Source of the DNA: Capsicum annuum
Lineage: Eukaryota; Streptophyta; Magnoliopsida; Solanales; Solanaceae
Assembly (NCBI RefSeq): GCF_002878395.1
Contig: NW_025856018.1
Coordinates: 82,147-146,146 of the forward strand
Reading direction: 5' to 3'
Length of the DNA: 64,000 nucleotides
Shown: positions 27,761-39,348 of the stretch, piece by piece
Layout of the letters: every line of letters begins with the position of its first letter
Numbering within the stretch: the stretch's first letter is position 1
Position numbers and translations under genes: made by a program
Notes under the pieces: generated by a model
Told to the model about the DNA's origin: nothing
Seen by the model: only the letters and a program-made list of their open reading frames with translations
Databases searched by the model: none

Positions 27761-29319
27761 ATGAACCTTGGGCCCACCCCCTAAACCATGAGCTATAGCA
27801 CATCGATTTGGCCCAAAAATTCCCCGTTTGCACCGTTTCGCCTATTTGTCCGCCCAAATGGCCACAAAAAATTAAATGGACCACACTGGGATAATCCCCA
27901 ATATCCGTGGCATGCCCTGATTGAGTTTCAGCCCACAGCACGCCCGGAACTCAGTCCCACACCCCAAACTGTGGGCTATAGCTCACCGATTTTGCCCAAA
28001 AAGCCTCATTCGCGTCGTTTTGCCTGTTTGTCCGCCCAAATTGCCACGAAAAATTAAAAGGACCACACTGGGATGACCCCTAACCTCCCTGCCATGCCTT
28101 GGTCAATTTTCGAATGAAAACACACCAAGACCCTGGTCCCACCCCTAAAATCGTGGGCAATAGAATACCGATTTAGCCCAAAAATACCCTGTTTTGCCCG
28201 TTTGTCCCCCAAAATGGCCACAAAAAATTAAACAGACCACACTGGGATGATTCCCAACCTCCATAGCACACCTCGGTCAATTTTTAGCCCACAGTACATC
28301 CAAAACTTGGGCCTACCCCTGAAACCGTTGGCTAAAGGACACCGATTTAGCCTAAAAATGCCCCGTTCATGCCGTTTCTCCCGTTTGTCCGCCCAAAAGG
28401 CCAAAAAAATTAAATGAACTACAGTGGGATGATACCCAGCCTCCCTGACACACCCTGTTCAATTTTTAACACACAACATGCCCGGACCCCGAGGTTCACC
28501 CCCAAAATCATGGACTATAGCTCACCGATCTGGCCCGAAAATGCCCCATTCGTATCGTTTTGCCCGTTTGTCCGCCTAAATGGCCACAAAAAATTAAATG
28601 GACTATACTGGGATGATCCCCAACCTCCCTGGCATGCCCCAATCTATTTTCAGCAACCAACACGCTTGAACCCCGGGCCTACCCTTGAAACTGTGGCTAC
28701 AGCACACCAATTTGGCCTAAAAATGCCCTGTTCGCGCCGTTTTGCCTATTCGTCTAACCAAATGGCCATGAAAAATTAAACGGACCACACTGGGATGATA
28801 CCCAACTACAATGGCATGACCCAGTTAATTTTCGACCCACAACACGGCCGAACCCCAGGACCACCCACTAAATCGTGGGCTATAGCATACCGATTTGGCC
28901 TAAAATTGCATCATTCATGCCGTTTTGCCCGTTTATCTGCCCAAATAGACATGAAAAATTAAATGGACCAGACTGAGATGATACCTAACATCCCTGGCAT
29001 GCCCTCGATTTATGGCCCACAGCAAGACCGGACCCCGGGTTCACCCCTGAAATTGTAGGCTATAGCAAACCGATTTGGCCCGAAAATGCCCCGTTCGCGC
29101 TGTTTTGCCCGTTTGTCCGCCCAAATGGCTACAAAAAATAAAACGGACCATACTGGGATGATCCCTAACCTCTCTGGCACGCTAGGTCAATTTTTAGCCT
29201 ACTGCATGCCCGAATTATAGGCCCACCCCCACAAACGTAGGCTATAGCTCACCGATTTGGCTTGATAATGCCCTGTTTATGCCCATTTTCCTGTTTGTCT
29301 GCCCAAATGGCCACGAAAA

Positions 29320-30600
29320 ATTAAATGGACCATACTGTGATGATCCCCAACCTCCCAGATACGCCTCAGTCGATTTTCATCCCACAGCATGTCCGGACCC
29401 CTTGCCCACCCCCAAAACCATGGGATATAGCTCACCTTTTTAGCCCAAAAATGCTCCGTTTGCGCCGTTTCGGCCGTTTGTCCGCCCAATTGGCCACGAA
29501 AAATTAAACGGACCACACAGGGACTATCTCCAACCTCGCTAGAATGCCTCGATTGATTTTTGGCCCACAGCATACCCGGACCCCGGTCAATTTTTGGCCC
29601 ACAACATGCCCGAACCCCGGGCCCACCCCCGAAACCGTGGGCTATAGCACACCGATTTAGCCTAGAAATGCCTCGTTCATGCCATTTCGCTCTTTTGTCT
29701 ACCCAAATGGCCACAAAAAATTAAACGGACCACATTGAGATGATTCCCGACCTCTCTTTAATGCCCCAATCTATTTTCAGCCCACAGCAAACCCGAACCC
29801 TGGGCCCACCCCTAAAACCGTGGGCTATAGCATACCTATTTGGCCGAAAAATGCCCTGTTCGCTCTGTTTCGCCCGTTTGTCTGCGCAAATGGCCACAAA
29901 AAATAAAATGGACCACACTGGGATGATCCACAAGCTCGATGGCATGCTCTGGTCAATTTTTGACCCACAGCACGCCTGGACCCCGGGCCCACCCCCAAAA
30001 ACATAGGCTATAACACACTGATTTGGCCCAAAAATGCCCCGTTCATGCCGTTTCACCTGCTTGTCCGCCCAAATGACCACGAAAAATTAAACGGACCATA
30101 CTAGGATGATCCTCCACCTCCCTGGAATGCCTCGATTGATTTTGGGACCACAGCCCGTCAGGACCCCTAGCCCACCCCCAAAACCGTGGGTTATAGGACA
30201 TTGATTTATCCCAAAAATGCCCCGTTTGTGCTGTTTTGGTCGTCTGTCACCCCAACTGGCCACAAATAATTGAATGGACCACAATGGGATGTTCCCTAAC
30301 CTATTTGACATGCCCTGGTTGAATTTTAGCCGGCAACACGCCCAGAACTTGTGCCCACACACGAAACCGTGGGCTATAGCACCCCCATTTGCGCTCGGTC
30401 TCACTCGGATCATCCGCAATCTCCCTAGCATGCCCCGGTCGATTTTCAGCCCATAGCATGCCCGATCCCTGGTCCCATCAAAAAAACCGTCGGCTATAGC
30501 ACACCGATTTAGCCCGAAAATGCCCCGTTCATCCCATTTCGCCCGTTTGTCTACCCAAATAGCTACAAAAAATTAAACAAACCACACAGGGATGATCCCC
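29320..30600 (+). repeat. Domain II long duplication, copy 2
   Basis: This is the second copy of the 26.7-27.8 kb segment. It contains a local partial duplication of about 35 bp near 29565-29620, where a GATTTTTGGCCCACAGCAT segment ending in GGACCCC is followed at once by a second TCAATTTTTGGCCCACAACA. It also carries the shared deleted monomer at 30399, in which the CGCCGTTT-to-AAATTAAACGGACC part of the unit is missing and TCTCACTCGGATCATCC follows. The larger offset relative to copy 1 is explained by the extra satellite in this copy. Confidence 0.62.
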
Positions 30601-31240
30601 AACCACCCTATCACACCATGGTCAATTTTTTGCTGACAACATTCACGAACCCCGGGCCCACCCCCGAAACTGTGGGCTATAGCACACCAATTTACCTGAC
30701 AATGCCCTGTTCATGCCGTTTTGCCTGTTTGTCTGCCCAAATAGCCACTAAAAATTAAATGCACCATATTGAAACGATTCCCAATCTCCCTAGTATACCC
30801 CGACTGATTTTTGGCCCACCGATTTGGCCCGAAAATGCACCGTTTGCGCCATTTCGCCCATTTGTCCTCCCAAATGGCCACGAAAAATTAAACGGACCAC
30901 ACTAGGATGATCCCCAACCTCCATGATATGCCCCAATCGAGATTTGGCCCATAGTACGCCCGAAACCCGGGCCCACACCCTAAAATATGGTCTATAGCTC
31001 ACCGATTTGGCCCAAAAATGCCCCATTCGCGTTGTTATGCCCGTTTGTCCGTCCAAATGGCCATGAAAAATCAAACGGACCACACTGGGATGACCCCCAA
31101 TCTCCCTGGCATGCCCCAGTCAATTTTTGGCTAACAGCACGCTCAGACCTCGGTCCCACCCACAAAACTGTGCTCTATAGAACACCGATTTAGCCCAAAA
31201 ATGCCCTATTTCGCCCGTTTATCCGCACAAATGGCCACAA

Positions 31241-31275
31241 AAAATTAAAAAAACTATAAAAAATTAGAGTGCTCA
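31241..31275. other. Domain II/III rearrangement junction
   Basis: An ordinary monomer runs as far as AAATGGCCACAAAAAATTAA and then passes through a short A/T-rich run, AAAAACTATAAAAAATTAG, that is not part of the consensus. The array resumes at AGTGCTCAAACCCCGGGCCC, in the middle of the next unit. About 80 bp of monomer is missing. Everything to the right follows the domain III order starting with subtype O and then A, and everything to the left follows domain II, so this is the likely breakpoint between the two. The filler resembles a partly duplicated AAAAAATTA segment. Confidence 0.7.
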
Positions 31276-31411
31276 AACCCCGGGCCCACCGCTGAAACCG
31301 TGGGCTATAGCACACCAATTTAGCTCGAAAATGACCAGTTCGCGCTATTATGCCTGTTTGCCCACCCAAATAGGCATAAAAAATTAAACGAACCACACTG
31401 GAATGATCCGA

Positions 31412-33572
31412 AGGTTGATTTTTGGCCCACTGCATGCCCGGACATTGGGGCCACCCCCAAAATCGTGGGCAATATCACACCAATTTATCCCGAAAATGCC
31501 CCGTTTGCGCCGTTTTGCCCGTTTGTGTGCCCAAATGGTCACGAAAAATTAAACGGACCACACTGGAATAATCCCCAACCTCCCTGGCATGCCCCGTTCC
31601 ATTTTTATCCCACAACACGCCTAGAACCCGGGCCCACCCCCGAAACCATGGGCTATAGCACACCGATTTGCCCTAAAAATGCCCCATTTATGCCTTTTTG
31701 GCCGTTTGTCCACCCTAATGTCCACTAAAAATTAAACAGACCATACTGGAATGATCCGTAACCTCCCTGGCATTCCCCAGTCAATTTTTTGCCCACAGCA
31801 CGCCTGGACCCAAGGCCCACCCCCAAAATCATGAGGTATAGCACATTGATTTGTCCCAAAATTGCCTCATTCGCGTTGTATCCCTCGTTTGTACACCCAA
31901 ATGCCCACAAAAAATTAAATGGACCACACTGGGATAATCCCCAACCACCTGGTATGCCTCGGTCTATTTTCTTCCCACAGCGCGCCCGGACTCCTAGCCC
32001 ACCCCCAAAATCGTGGGCTAAAGCACTCTAATTTGGCCCAAAAATGCCCTGTTTGGGCCATTTCGCTCGTTTATCCACCCAAATAGCCACAAAAAATTAA
32101 ATGGACCACACTAGGACGATCCCAAACCTCCCTGGCATACCTTTGACCCACAACACTCCCGGAGCCAGGGCCCACCCCCAAAACTGTGTGCTGTAGCACA
32201 CTGATTTGGTCTCAAAATGCCTCTTCCATGCCGTGTCGCTCGTGTCTACACCTAAACGGGAACGAAAAATTAAACAGACCATAATGGGATGATCCCAATC
32301 CTCCCTTTCATACCACGATTGATTTTTGGACCACAGCATGCCCGCACCTTAGGCCCACCTCCAAAACTGTGGGCTATAGCGCACTGATTTGGCCAAAAAT
32401 GCCCCGTTCATGCCATTTTACCAGTTTGCCACCCAAACGGCCATGAAAAATTAAACGGACCACATCGGGATGATCCCCAACCTCACTGGTATGCCACGGT
32501 TGATTTTCAAACCACAGCATGCTCGGACCTCATGCCCACCCCCAAAACTATGGACTATAGCACACCGATTTAGCCCAAAAATGCCCCGTTCACGCTATTT
32601 TGCCAGTTTGTCCACCCAAATAGCAAAAAAAATTAACCGAACCACACTGAGATGGTCCTCAACCTCCCTAGCATGCCTAGGTTGATTTTCGTCCCACTGC
32701 ACGCCCGGACCCTGAGCCCACCCCTGAGACAGTGGATATAGCACACCAATTTGTCTAGAAAACTCCCCTTTTGTGCCGTTTTACCTATTTGTCCACCCAA
32801 ATGGCCATGTAAAATTAAACGAATCACACTGGGATGATCCCCAACCTCCCTGGCATGCCTCGGTCGATTTTCAGCCCACAGCACGCCCGTACCTTGGTCC
32901 CACCCCCAAAACTGTGGGCTATAATACTGATTTGGCCCGAAAATGCCACTTTCGCACCATTACGCCCGTTTGTCCTCCCAAATGGGTACAAAAAATTAAA
33001 CGAACCATACTGGGTTGATCCCCAACCTCCCTGGCATGCCCAGATTGAATTTTAACATACAGCAAACTCGGACCCCAGGCCCAACCCCAAAATCGTGGGC
33101 TATAACACATCGATTTGGCCCAAAAATGTCCCATTCGCACCGTTTTGCCTGTTTGTCCAGCCAAATGGCCATAAAAAATTAAAAAGACCACACTGGGATG
33201 ATCCCCAACCTCTCTAACATGCCCAAGTCAATTTTTGGCCCACAGCATGCCCGAACGTTGGTCCACCCCCCAAAATCGTGGGCTATAGCACACCGATTTG
33301 GCTCAAAAATGCCCCGTTCGTCCCGTTTCGCCTATTTATCCACCTAAATAGCCACAAAAAATTAAATGAACCATACTGGGATGATCCCCAACTTCCCTGG
33401 AATGCCCCGATCAATTTTCGAACCATAAAATACTTGAACCCCTGGCCCACCCCCGAAACCGTGGGCTATAGCACACCAATTTAGCTCGAAAATGCCTAGT
33501 TCGTGCTATTATGCCCGTTTGTCTACCCAAATAGGCATAAGAAATTAAACAGACCACACTGAAATGATCCAG
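31412..33572 (+). repeat. Domain III unit 1, 12-mer (lacks G-H-I-E')
   Basis: The order read is A B C D E F J K L M N O, giving an A-to-A spacing of 2161 bp, or 12 monomers. The block G-H-I-E' is absent: F near 32.38 kb is followed directly by J near 32.55 kb. This is what an unequal exchange between the similar F and J segments would leave, since both begin with ACCACAGCATGC. The unit is the first after the domain II boundary and is preceded by a single truncated O monomer. Confidence 0.85.
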
Positions 33573-36466
33573 AGGTTGATTTTTAGCCCACTGCACGCCC
33601 AAACATTGGGGCCACCCCCAAAACCGTGGGCAATAGCACATCGATTTGTCCCGAAAATGCCCCGTTTATGTTGGTTTGCCCGTTTGTCTGTCCAAATGGC
33701 TACAAAAAATTAAACGGACCACATTGGGACAATTCCCAACCTCCCTGGCATGCCCCATTCAATTTTTGGCCTATAGAACGCCTAGACCCTGGGCCCACCC
33801 CCGTAACTGTGGGCTATAACACACCAATTTGCCCTAAAAATGCTCCATTTTTGCCATTTTGACCGTTTGTCCACCCTAATGGCCACAAAAAATTAAACGG
33901 AACACACTGGAATGATTCGAAACCTCCCTGGCACTCCCCGGTCAATTTTTTGTCCACAGCACGCCAGGACCCCGAGACCACCCCCAAAATCATGGTGTAT
34001 AGCACATCGATTTTTCCCAAAAGTGCCTCGTTCGCGCTGTTTCCCTCGTTTGTCCACCCAAATACCCACAAAAAATTAAATGGACAACATTGGGATAATC
34101 CCCAACCACCCTGGCTTGCCCCGATCTATTTTCGTCCAACAGCGCGCCCGGATCCCTAGCCCACCCCCAAAACCGTAGGTTATAGCACACCAATTTATCC
34201 TAAAAATGCCTTGGGCCATTTCGGCCGTTTATCTAGCCAAATGGCCACAAAAAATTAAACGGACCACATTGGGATGATCCCCAACCTTCCTGGCATGCCT
34301 TTGACCTACAACACGCCCGGAGCCAGGGCCCACCCCCAAAACTGTGTGCATTAGCACACTGATTTGGTCTGAAAATGCCCCTTTCATGCCGTGTCGCTCG
34401 TGTGTACACCTAAATGGGAACAAAAAATTAAACGGACCATAATGGGATGATCCCAATCCTCCCTGGCATGCCACGGTCGATTTTTGGACCACAGCATGCT
34501 CGGACCTCAGGCCCGCCTCCAAAACTGTGGGCTATAGTGCACTAATTTAGCCCAAAAATGCCCCGTTCATGCCGTTTTACCCGTTTGCCACCCAAACGGC
34601 CATGAAAAATTAAACAGCCCATATCGGGACGATCCCCAACCTCCTTGGCATGCCCCGATCGATTTTCAGCCCACAGCACACCCGGACCCCAAACCCACCC
34701 CCAAAACAGTGGGCTATACCACATCTATTTGGCCCGAAAATACCCCGTTCGCGCTGTTTCTCCCATTTGTTCATCCATATGGCCATACAAAATTAAATAG
34801 ACCACACTGGGATGATCCCCAACCACCTTGGCATGCCCCGATCAATTTTTTACCCACAACACACCCAGACCCCGGGACGATATCCAAAACCGTGGGTTAT
34901 AGCACAACGATTTGTCCTGAAAATGCCCCGTTCGCATCATTTCATCGGGTTTGTCCACCCAAATGGCCATGAAAAATTAAATGGACCATACTAAGATGAT
35001 CCCATACCTCCTTGGCATGCCCAATTGATTTTGTGCCCACAACACCTACGGACCCTGGGACCACCCCTGAAACTGTGAGCTATAGCACACCGATTCTGCT
35101 CGAAATTGCCCTGTTTGCGCCGTTTCGCCCGTTTGTCATCACAAATGGCCACGAAAAATTAAACAGACAAATCTAGGATGATCCCCAACCTCCCTGGCAT
35201 GCCTCAGTCGATTTTTAACCCACAACACGCTCGGAGCCTGGTCCTACCCCTAAAATCGTGTACTGTAGCACACCGATTTGGTCTGAAAGTGCCCTTTTTG
35301 CAATGTATCGCTCGTGTGTCCACCTAAATGGGCATGAAAAATTATACGGACCATAATGGGATGATCCCCAACCTCCCTGGTATGTCACGGGCGATTTTCA
35401 AACCACAGCATGCTTGGACCTCATGCCCACCCCCGAAACTATGGACTATAGCACACCGATTTAGCCCAAAAATGCCCCGTTCACGCTATTTTGCCAGTTT
35501 GTCCATCCAAATAGAAAAAAAAAATTAACCGGACCACACTGAGATGATCCTCAACCTCCCTGACATTCGTAGGTTGATTTTTGTCCCACTGCACGCCCGG
35601 ACCCTGAGCCCACCCCTAAGACAGTGGATATAGCACACCAATTTGTCTTGAGAACTCCCCTTTTGAGCCGTTTTACCTGTTTGTCCACCCAAATGGCCAC
35701 AAAAAATTTAACGAACCACACTGGGATGATACCCAACCTCCCTAACACACCGCGGTCAATTTTAAGCATACATCACGTCTGGACCTTGGGCCCACCCCCA
35801 AAACTGTGGGCTATAACACACTGATTTGGCCCAAAAATGCCCCTTACGCACCATTACGCCCGTTTGTCCTCCCAAATGGGGAGAAAAAATTAAACGAACC
35901 ACACTGGGATGATCCCCAACCCCCCTGGCTTAATCGAATTAAATTTTAGCCGAAATCACGCCCGAACCCCAGGCCCAACCCCAAAATCGTGGGCTATAGC
36001 ACATCGATTTGGCCCAAAAATGTCCCATTCGCACCGTTTTGCCTGCTTGTCCACCCAAATGGCCACAAAAAATTAAATGGACCACACTGGGATGATCCCC
36101 AACCTCTCTGGCATGCCCAGGTAGATTTATGGCCCATAGCACGACCGTACCCTGGTCACACCCCCAAAATCGTGGGCTATAGCAAACCGATTTGGCTCAA
36201 AAATGCCCCGTTCGTGCCGTTTCGCTCGTTTATCCACCTAAATGACCACGCAAAATTAAATGCACCACACTGGGATGATCCCCAACCTCCCTGGCATATC
36301 CCAATCAATTTTTGACCCACAGAATGCTCGAACCCTGGGCCTACCCCCGAAACCGTGGGCTATAGCACACCAATTTAGCTCGAAAATGCCCTATTCGCGC
36401 TATTATGCCCGTTTGACCACACAAATAGGCATAAAAAATTAAATGGACCACACTGGAATGATTTGA
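33573..36466 (+). repeat. Domain III unit 2, complete 16-mer
   Basis: All sixteen subtypes are present in order: A B C D E F G H I E' J K L M N O, with an A-to-A spacing of 2894 bp. Approximate positions of the central GGCTATAG-type segment are B 33.81, C 33.99, D 34.17, E 34.35, F 34.53, G 34.71, H 34.89, I 35.07, E' 35.26, J 35.44, K 35.62, L 35.80, M 35.99, N 36.17 and O 36.35 kb. This unit, with the one at 39349, is the best reference copy of the HOR. Monomer D has lost about 10 bp near 34.21 kb. Confidence 0.9.
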
Positions 36467-39348
36467 AGGTTGATTTTTAGCCCACTGCATGCTCAAACAT
36501 TGGGGCCACCCCCAAAACCGTGGGCAATAGCACACCAATTTGTCCCGAAAATTCCCCGTTTGCGCTGTTTTGCCCGTTTGTCTGCCCAAATGGCCATGAA
36601 AAATCAAACGGATCATACTGGGACAATCCCCAACCTCCCCGGCATGCCCTGTTCAATTTTTGTCCCACAGCACGCCTAGAACCCGGGCCCAACCCCAAAA
36701 TCGTGGGCTATAGCACACCGATTTGCCCTAAAAATGCCCCATTTGTGCCATTTTGGCTGTTTGTCCACCCTAATGGCCACAAAAAATTAAACGGACCACA
36801 CTGGAATGATCTGCAACCTCCTAGGCACGCCTCAGTTAATTTTTTGCCCATAACATGTCTGGACCCCGGGCCCAACCACAAAATCATGGGGTATAACACA
36901 TCGATTTGTCCTAAAAGTGCCTCGTTCGTGCTGTTTCCCTCGTTTGTCCACCCAAAATGCCCACGAAAAATTAAATGGACTATACTGGGATTATCCCCAA
37001 CCACCCTGTCATGCCCCGATCTATTTTCATCCCACAGTGCGCCCGGACCACTAGCCCACCCTCAAAACCGTGGGCTATAGCACACCAATTTAGCCCAAAA
37101 ATGCCCTGTTTGGGCCATTTCGCCCGTTTATCTACCCAAATGGCCATAAAAAATTAAAAGGACCACAATGGGATGATCTTCAACCACCCTGGTATGCCTT
37201 TGACCCATAACACGCTCGGAGCTAGGGGCCACCCCCAAAACTGTGTGCTGTAGCACACTGATTTGGTCTGAAAATGCCACTTTCGCGCCGTGTCGCTCGT
37301 GAGTCCACCTAAATAGGCATAAGAAATAAAACGGAACACATTGGGATGATCCTAGACCTCCCTGGCATGCCATGGTCGATTTTTGGACCACAGCATGCCC
37401 GGACCTCAGGCCCACCCCCAAAACTGTGGGCTATAGCACATCGATGGTCCAAAAATGCCCCGTTCATGCCGTTTTACCCGTTTACTACCCAAACGGCCAC
37501 AAAAAATTAAAAAGACCACACTATGATGATCCCTAACCTCCCTGGCAGGCCTCATTTGATTTTTAGCCCATCGCACGCCTGGGCCCCGAACCCACCCCAA
37601 AAATCGTGGGCTACAACACATCGATTTGGCCCGAAAATAACCCGTTCGCGCCATTTCTCCCGTTTGTTCACCCATATGGCCACGGAAAATAAAATGGACC
37701 ACACTGAGATGATCCCCAACCTCCCTTCCATGCCTTTGACCCACAACACACCCGGAGCCAGGGCCCACCCCCAAAACTGTGTGCTGTAGCACACTGATTT
37801 GGTCTGAAAATGCCCCTTTTGCGCCGTGTCGCTCGTCTGTCCACCTAAATGGGCACGAAAAATAAAATGGACCACAACGGGATGATCCTAAACCTCCCTG
37901 GCATGCGATGGTTAATTTTTGGACCACAGAATGCCCGAAACTCAGGCCCACCCCCAAAAATGTGGGCTATAGCACACCGATGGCCCAAAAATGGCCCGTT
38001 CACGCCATTTTACCCGTTTGCCACCCAAACGGCCACAAAAATTAAACGGACCACACTGGGATGATCCCTAACCTTCCTGACATGCCCCAATCAATTTTCA
38101 GCCCACAACACGCCTGGGCCCAGGGGCCACCCCCAAAACCGTGGGCTATAACACATCGATTTGGCTCGAAAATACCCCATTCGCGCTGTTTCTCAATTTT
38201 TTCACCCATATGGCCATGGAAAATTAAATGGACGACACTGGGATGATCCCCAACTACACTGGCATGCCCTGATCTATTTTCTACCCACAGGACGCCCCGA
38301 CCCCGGGCTAGCATCCAAAACCGTGGGTTATAGCACAACGATTTGGCCTGAAAATGCCCCGTTTGCATCATTTCACCCGTTTGTCCACATAAATGGCCAT
38401 GACAAATTAAACGGACCACACTAAGATAATCCCCTACCTCCCTGGCATGCCCTAGTTGATTTTCAGCCCACAACACCAACGGACCCTGGGACCACCCCTG
38501 AAACCGTGAGCTATAGCATACCGATTCTGCTCGAAAATACCCTGTTTACGCCGTTTCGCTCGTTTGTCTTCACAAATGGCCACAAAAAATTAAACGGACA
38601 ACACTAGGATGATCCCCAACCTCCCTGGCATGCCTCGGTCGATTTTAAGCCCACAACACACTCAGACCTTGGGCCCACCCCTAAAACTATAGGCTATAGC
38701 ACACTGATTTGCCCCGAAAATGCCCCGTTCGTGCCATTACGACTGTTTATCCTCCCAAATGGGCACAAAAAATTAAACGGACCATAATGAGATGCTCCCC
38801 AACCTCCCTGGCATGCCCAGATTAAATTTTATTCCACGACACGCCCGGACCCCAGGCCCAACCCCAAAATCATGGGCTATAGCACATTGATTTGGCCCGA
38901 AAATGCCCCATTCGCATGGTTTCACCTGTTTGTCCACCCAAATGCACACAAAAAATTAAAAGGACCACACTGGGATGATCCCCAACCTCTGTGGCATGCC
39001 CAGGTCGATTTTTAGCCCATAGCACACCCAGACCCTGGTCCCACCCTCAAAACCGTGGGCTATAGCAAACCGATTTGGCTCAACAATTCCCCGTTCATGC
39101 CGTTAGTCCGTTTATCCACCTAAATGGCCACAAAAAATTAAATGGATCACACTGGGATGATCCCTAACCTCCCTGGCATACCCCAATTGATTTTCGACCC
39201 ATAGCATACTCAAACCCTGGGCCCACCCCGGAAACTGTGTGATATAGCACACCAATTTGGATCGAAAATGTCCCGTTCGTGCTATTACGCCCGTTTGTCC
39301 ACCCAAATGGGCACGAAAAATTAAACAGACCACACTGGAATGATCCGA
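36467..39348 (+). repeat. Domain III unit 3, rearranged 16-mer
   Basis: The order is A B C D E F G E F G H I L M N O. The total is again sixteen monomers (2882 bp), but E-F-G is present twice and E'-J-K is missing. Length conservation is therefore coincidental, being one gain and one loss of three monomers. Both F copies share a small deletion in ATCGATGGTCC or ACCGATGGCCC where the consensus has CGATTTGGCCC. Both G copies share ACGCCTGGGCCC, confirming that the three-monomer block was duplicated locally. Confidence 0.87.
37190..38265 (+). repeat. Local tandem duplication of E-F-G (536-bp offset)
   Basis: The word CTGTGTGCTG of subtype E lies at 37241 and again at 37777, an offset of 536 bp, which is three monomers less a few bases. 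Private variants of F (a missing ATTT-type stretch before GGTCC or GGCCC) and of G (GCCTGGGCCC and a GGAAAAT tail) are shared only by these two copies. The duplication is thus younger than the spread of the HOR unit. Edges are approximate because the exchange point lies within homologous sequence. Confidence 0.83.

Larger units (their letters stand above)
20931..31245 (+). repeat. Satellite HOR domain II (scrambled)
   Basis: About 57 monomers with a different subtype composition from domains I and III. One marker subtype carries CGCCCAATTGGCC in place of the usual CAAATGGCC and lies near 23412, 25043, 26858 and 29485. The spacings of about 1631, 1815 and 2627 bp show that no single unit length dominates. 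A 9-monomer duplication is clear between 22.0 and 25.3 kb. A second, longer duplication links 26.7-27.8 kb with 29.3-30.6 kb. Deleted monomers are frequent, for example near 27.57, 27.64, 30.39 and 30.82 kb. No genes or inserted elements are seen. Confidence 0.75.

Noticed and set aside
36520..37080. Plus-strand open frame of 186 codons within the satellite, and many shorter ones on both strands
   Set aside because: The frame runs through several monomers and its protein repeats every 60 residues in register with the 181-bp unit. Open frames of this kind occur throughout because the monomer has few stops. There is no start context, domain or conservation beyond the repeat.
37406..37957. Minus-strand open frame of 183 codons
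   Set aside because: It is a translation of the E-F-G satellite duplication. The repeated words (G-H-L-G-G-Q-T and similar) are the antisense of the monomer, not a protein family.
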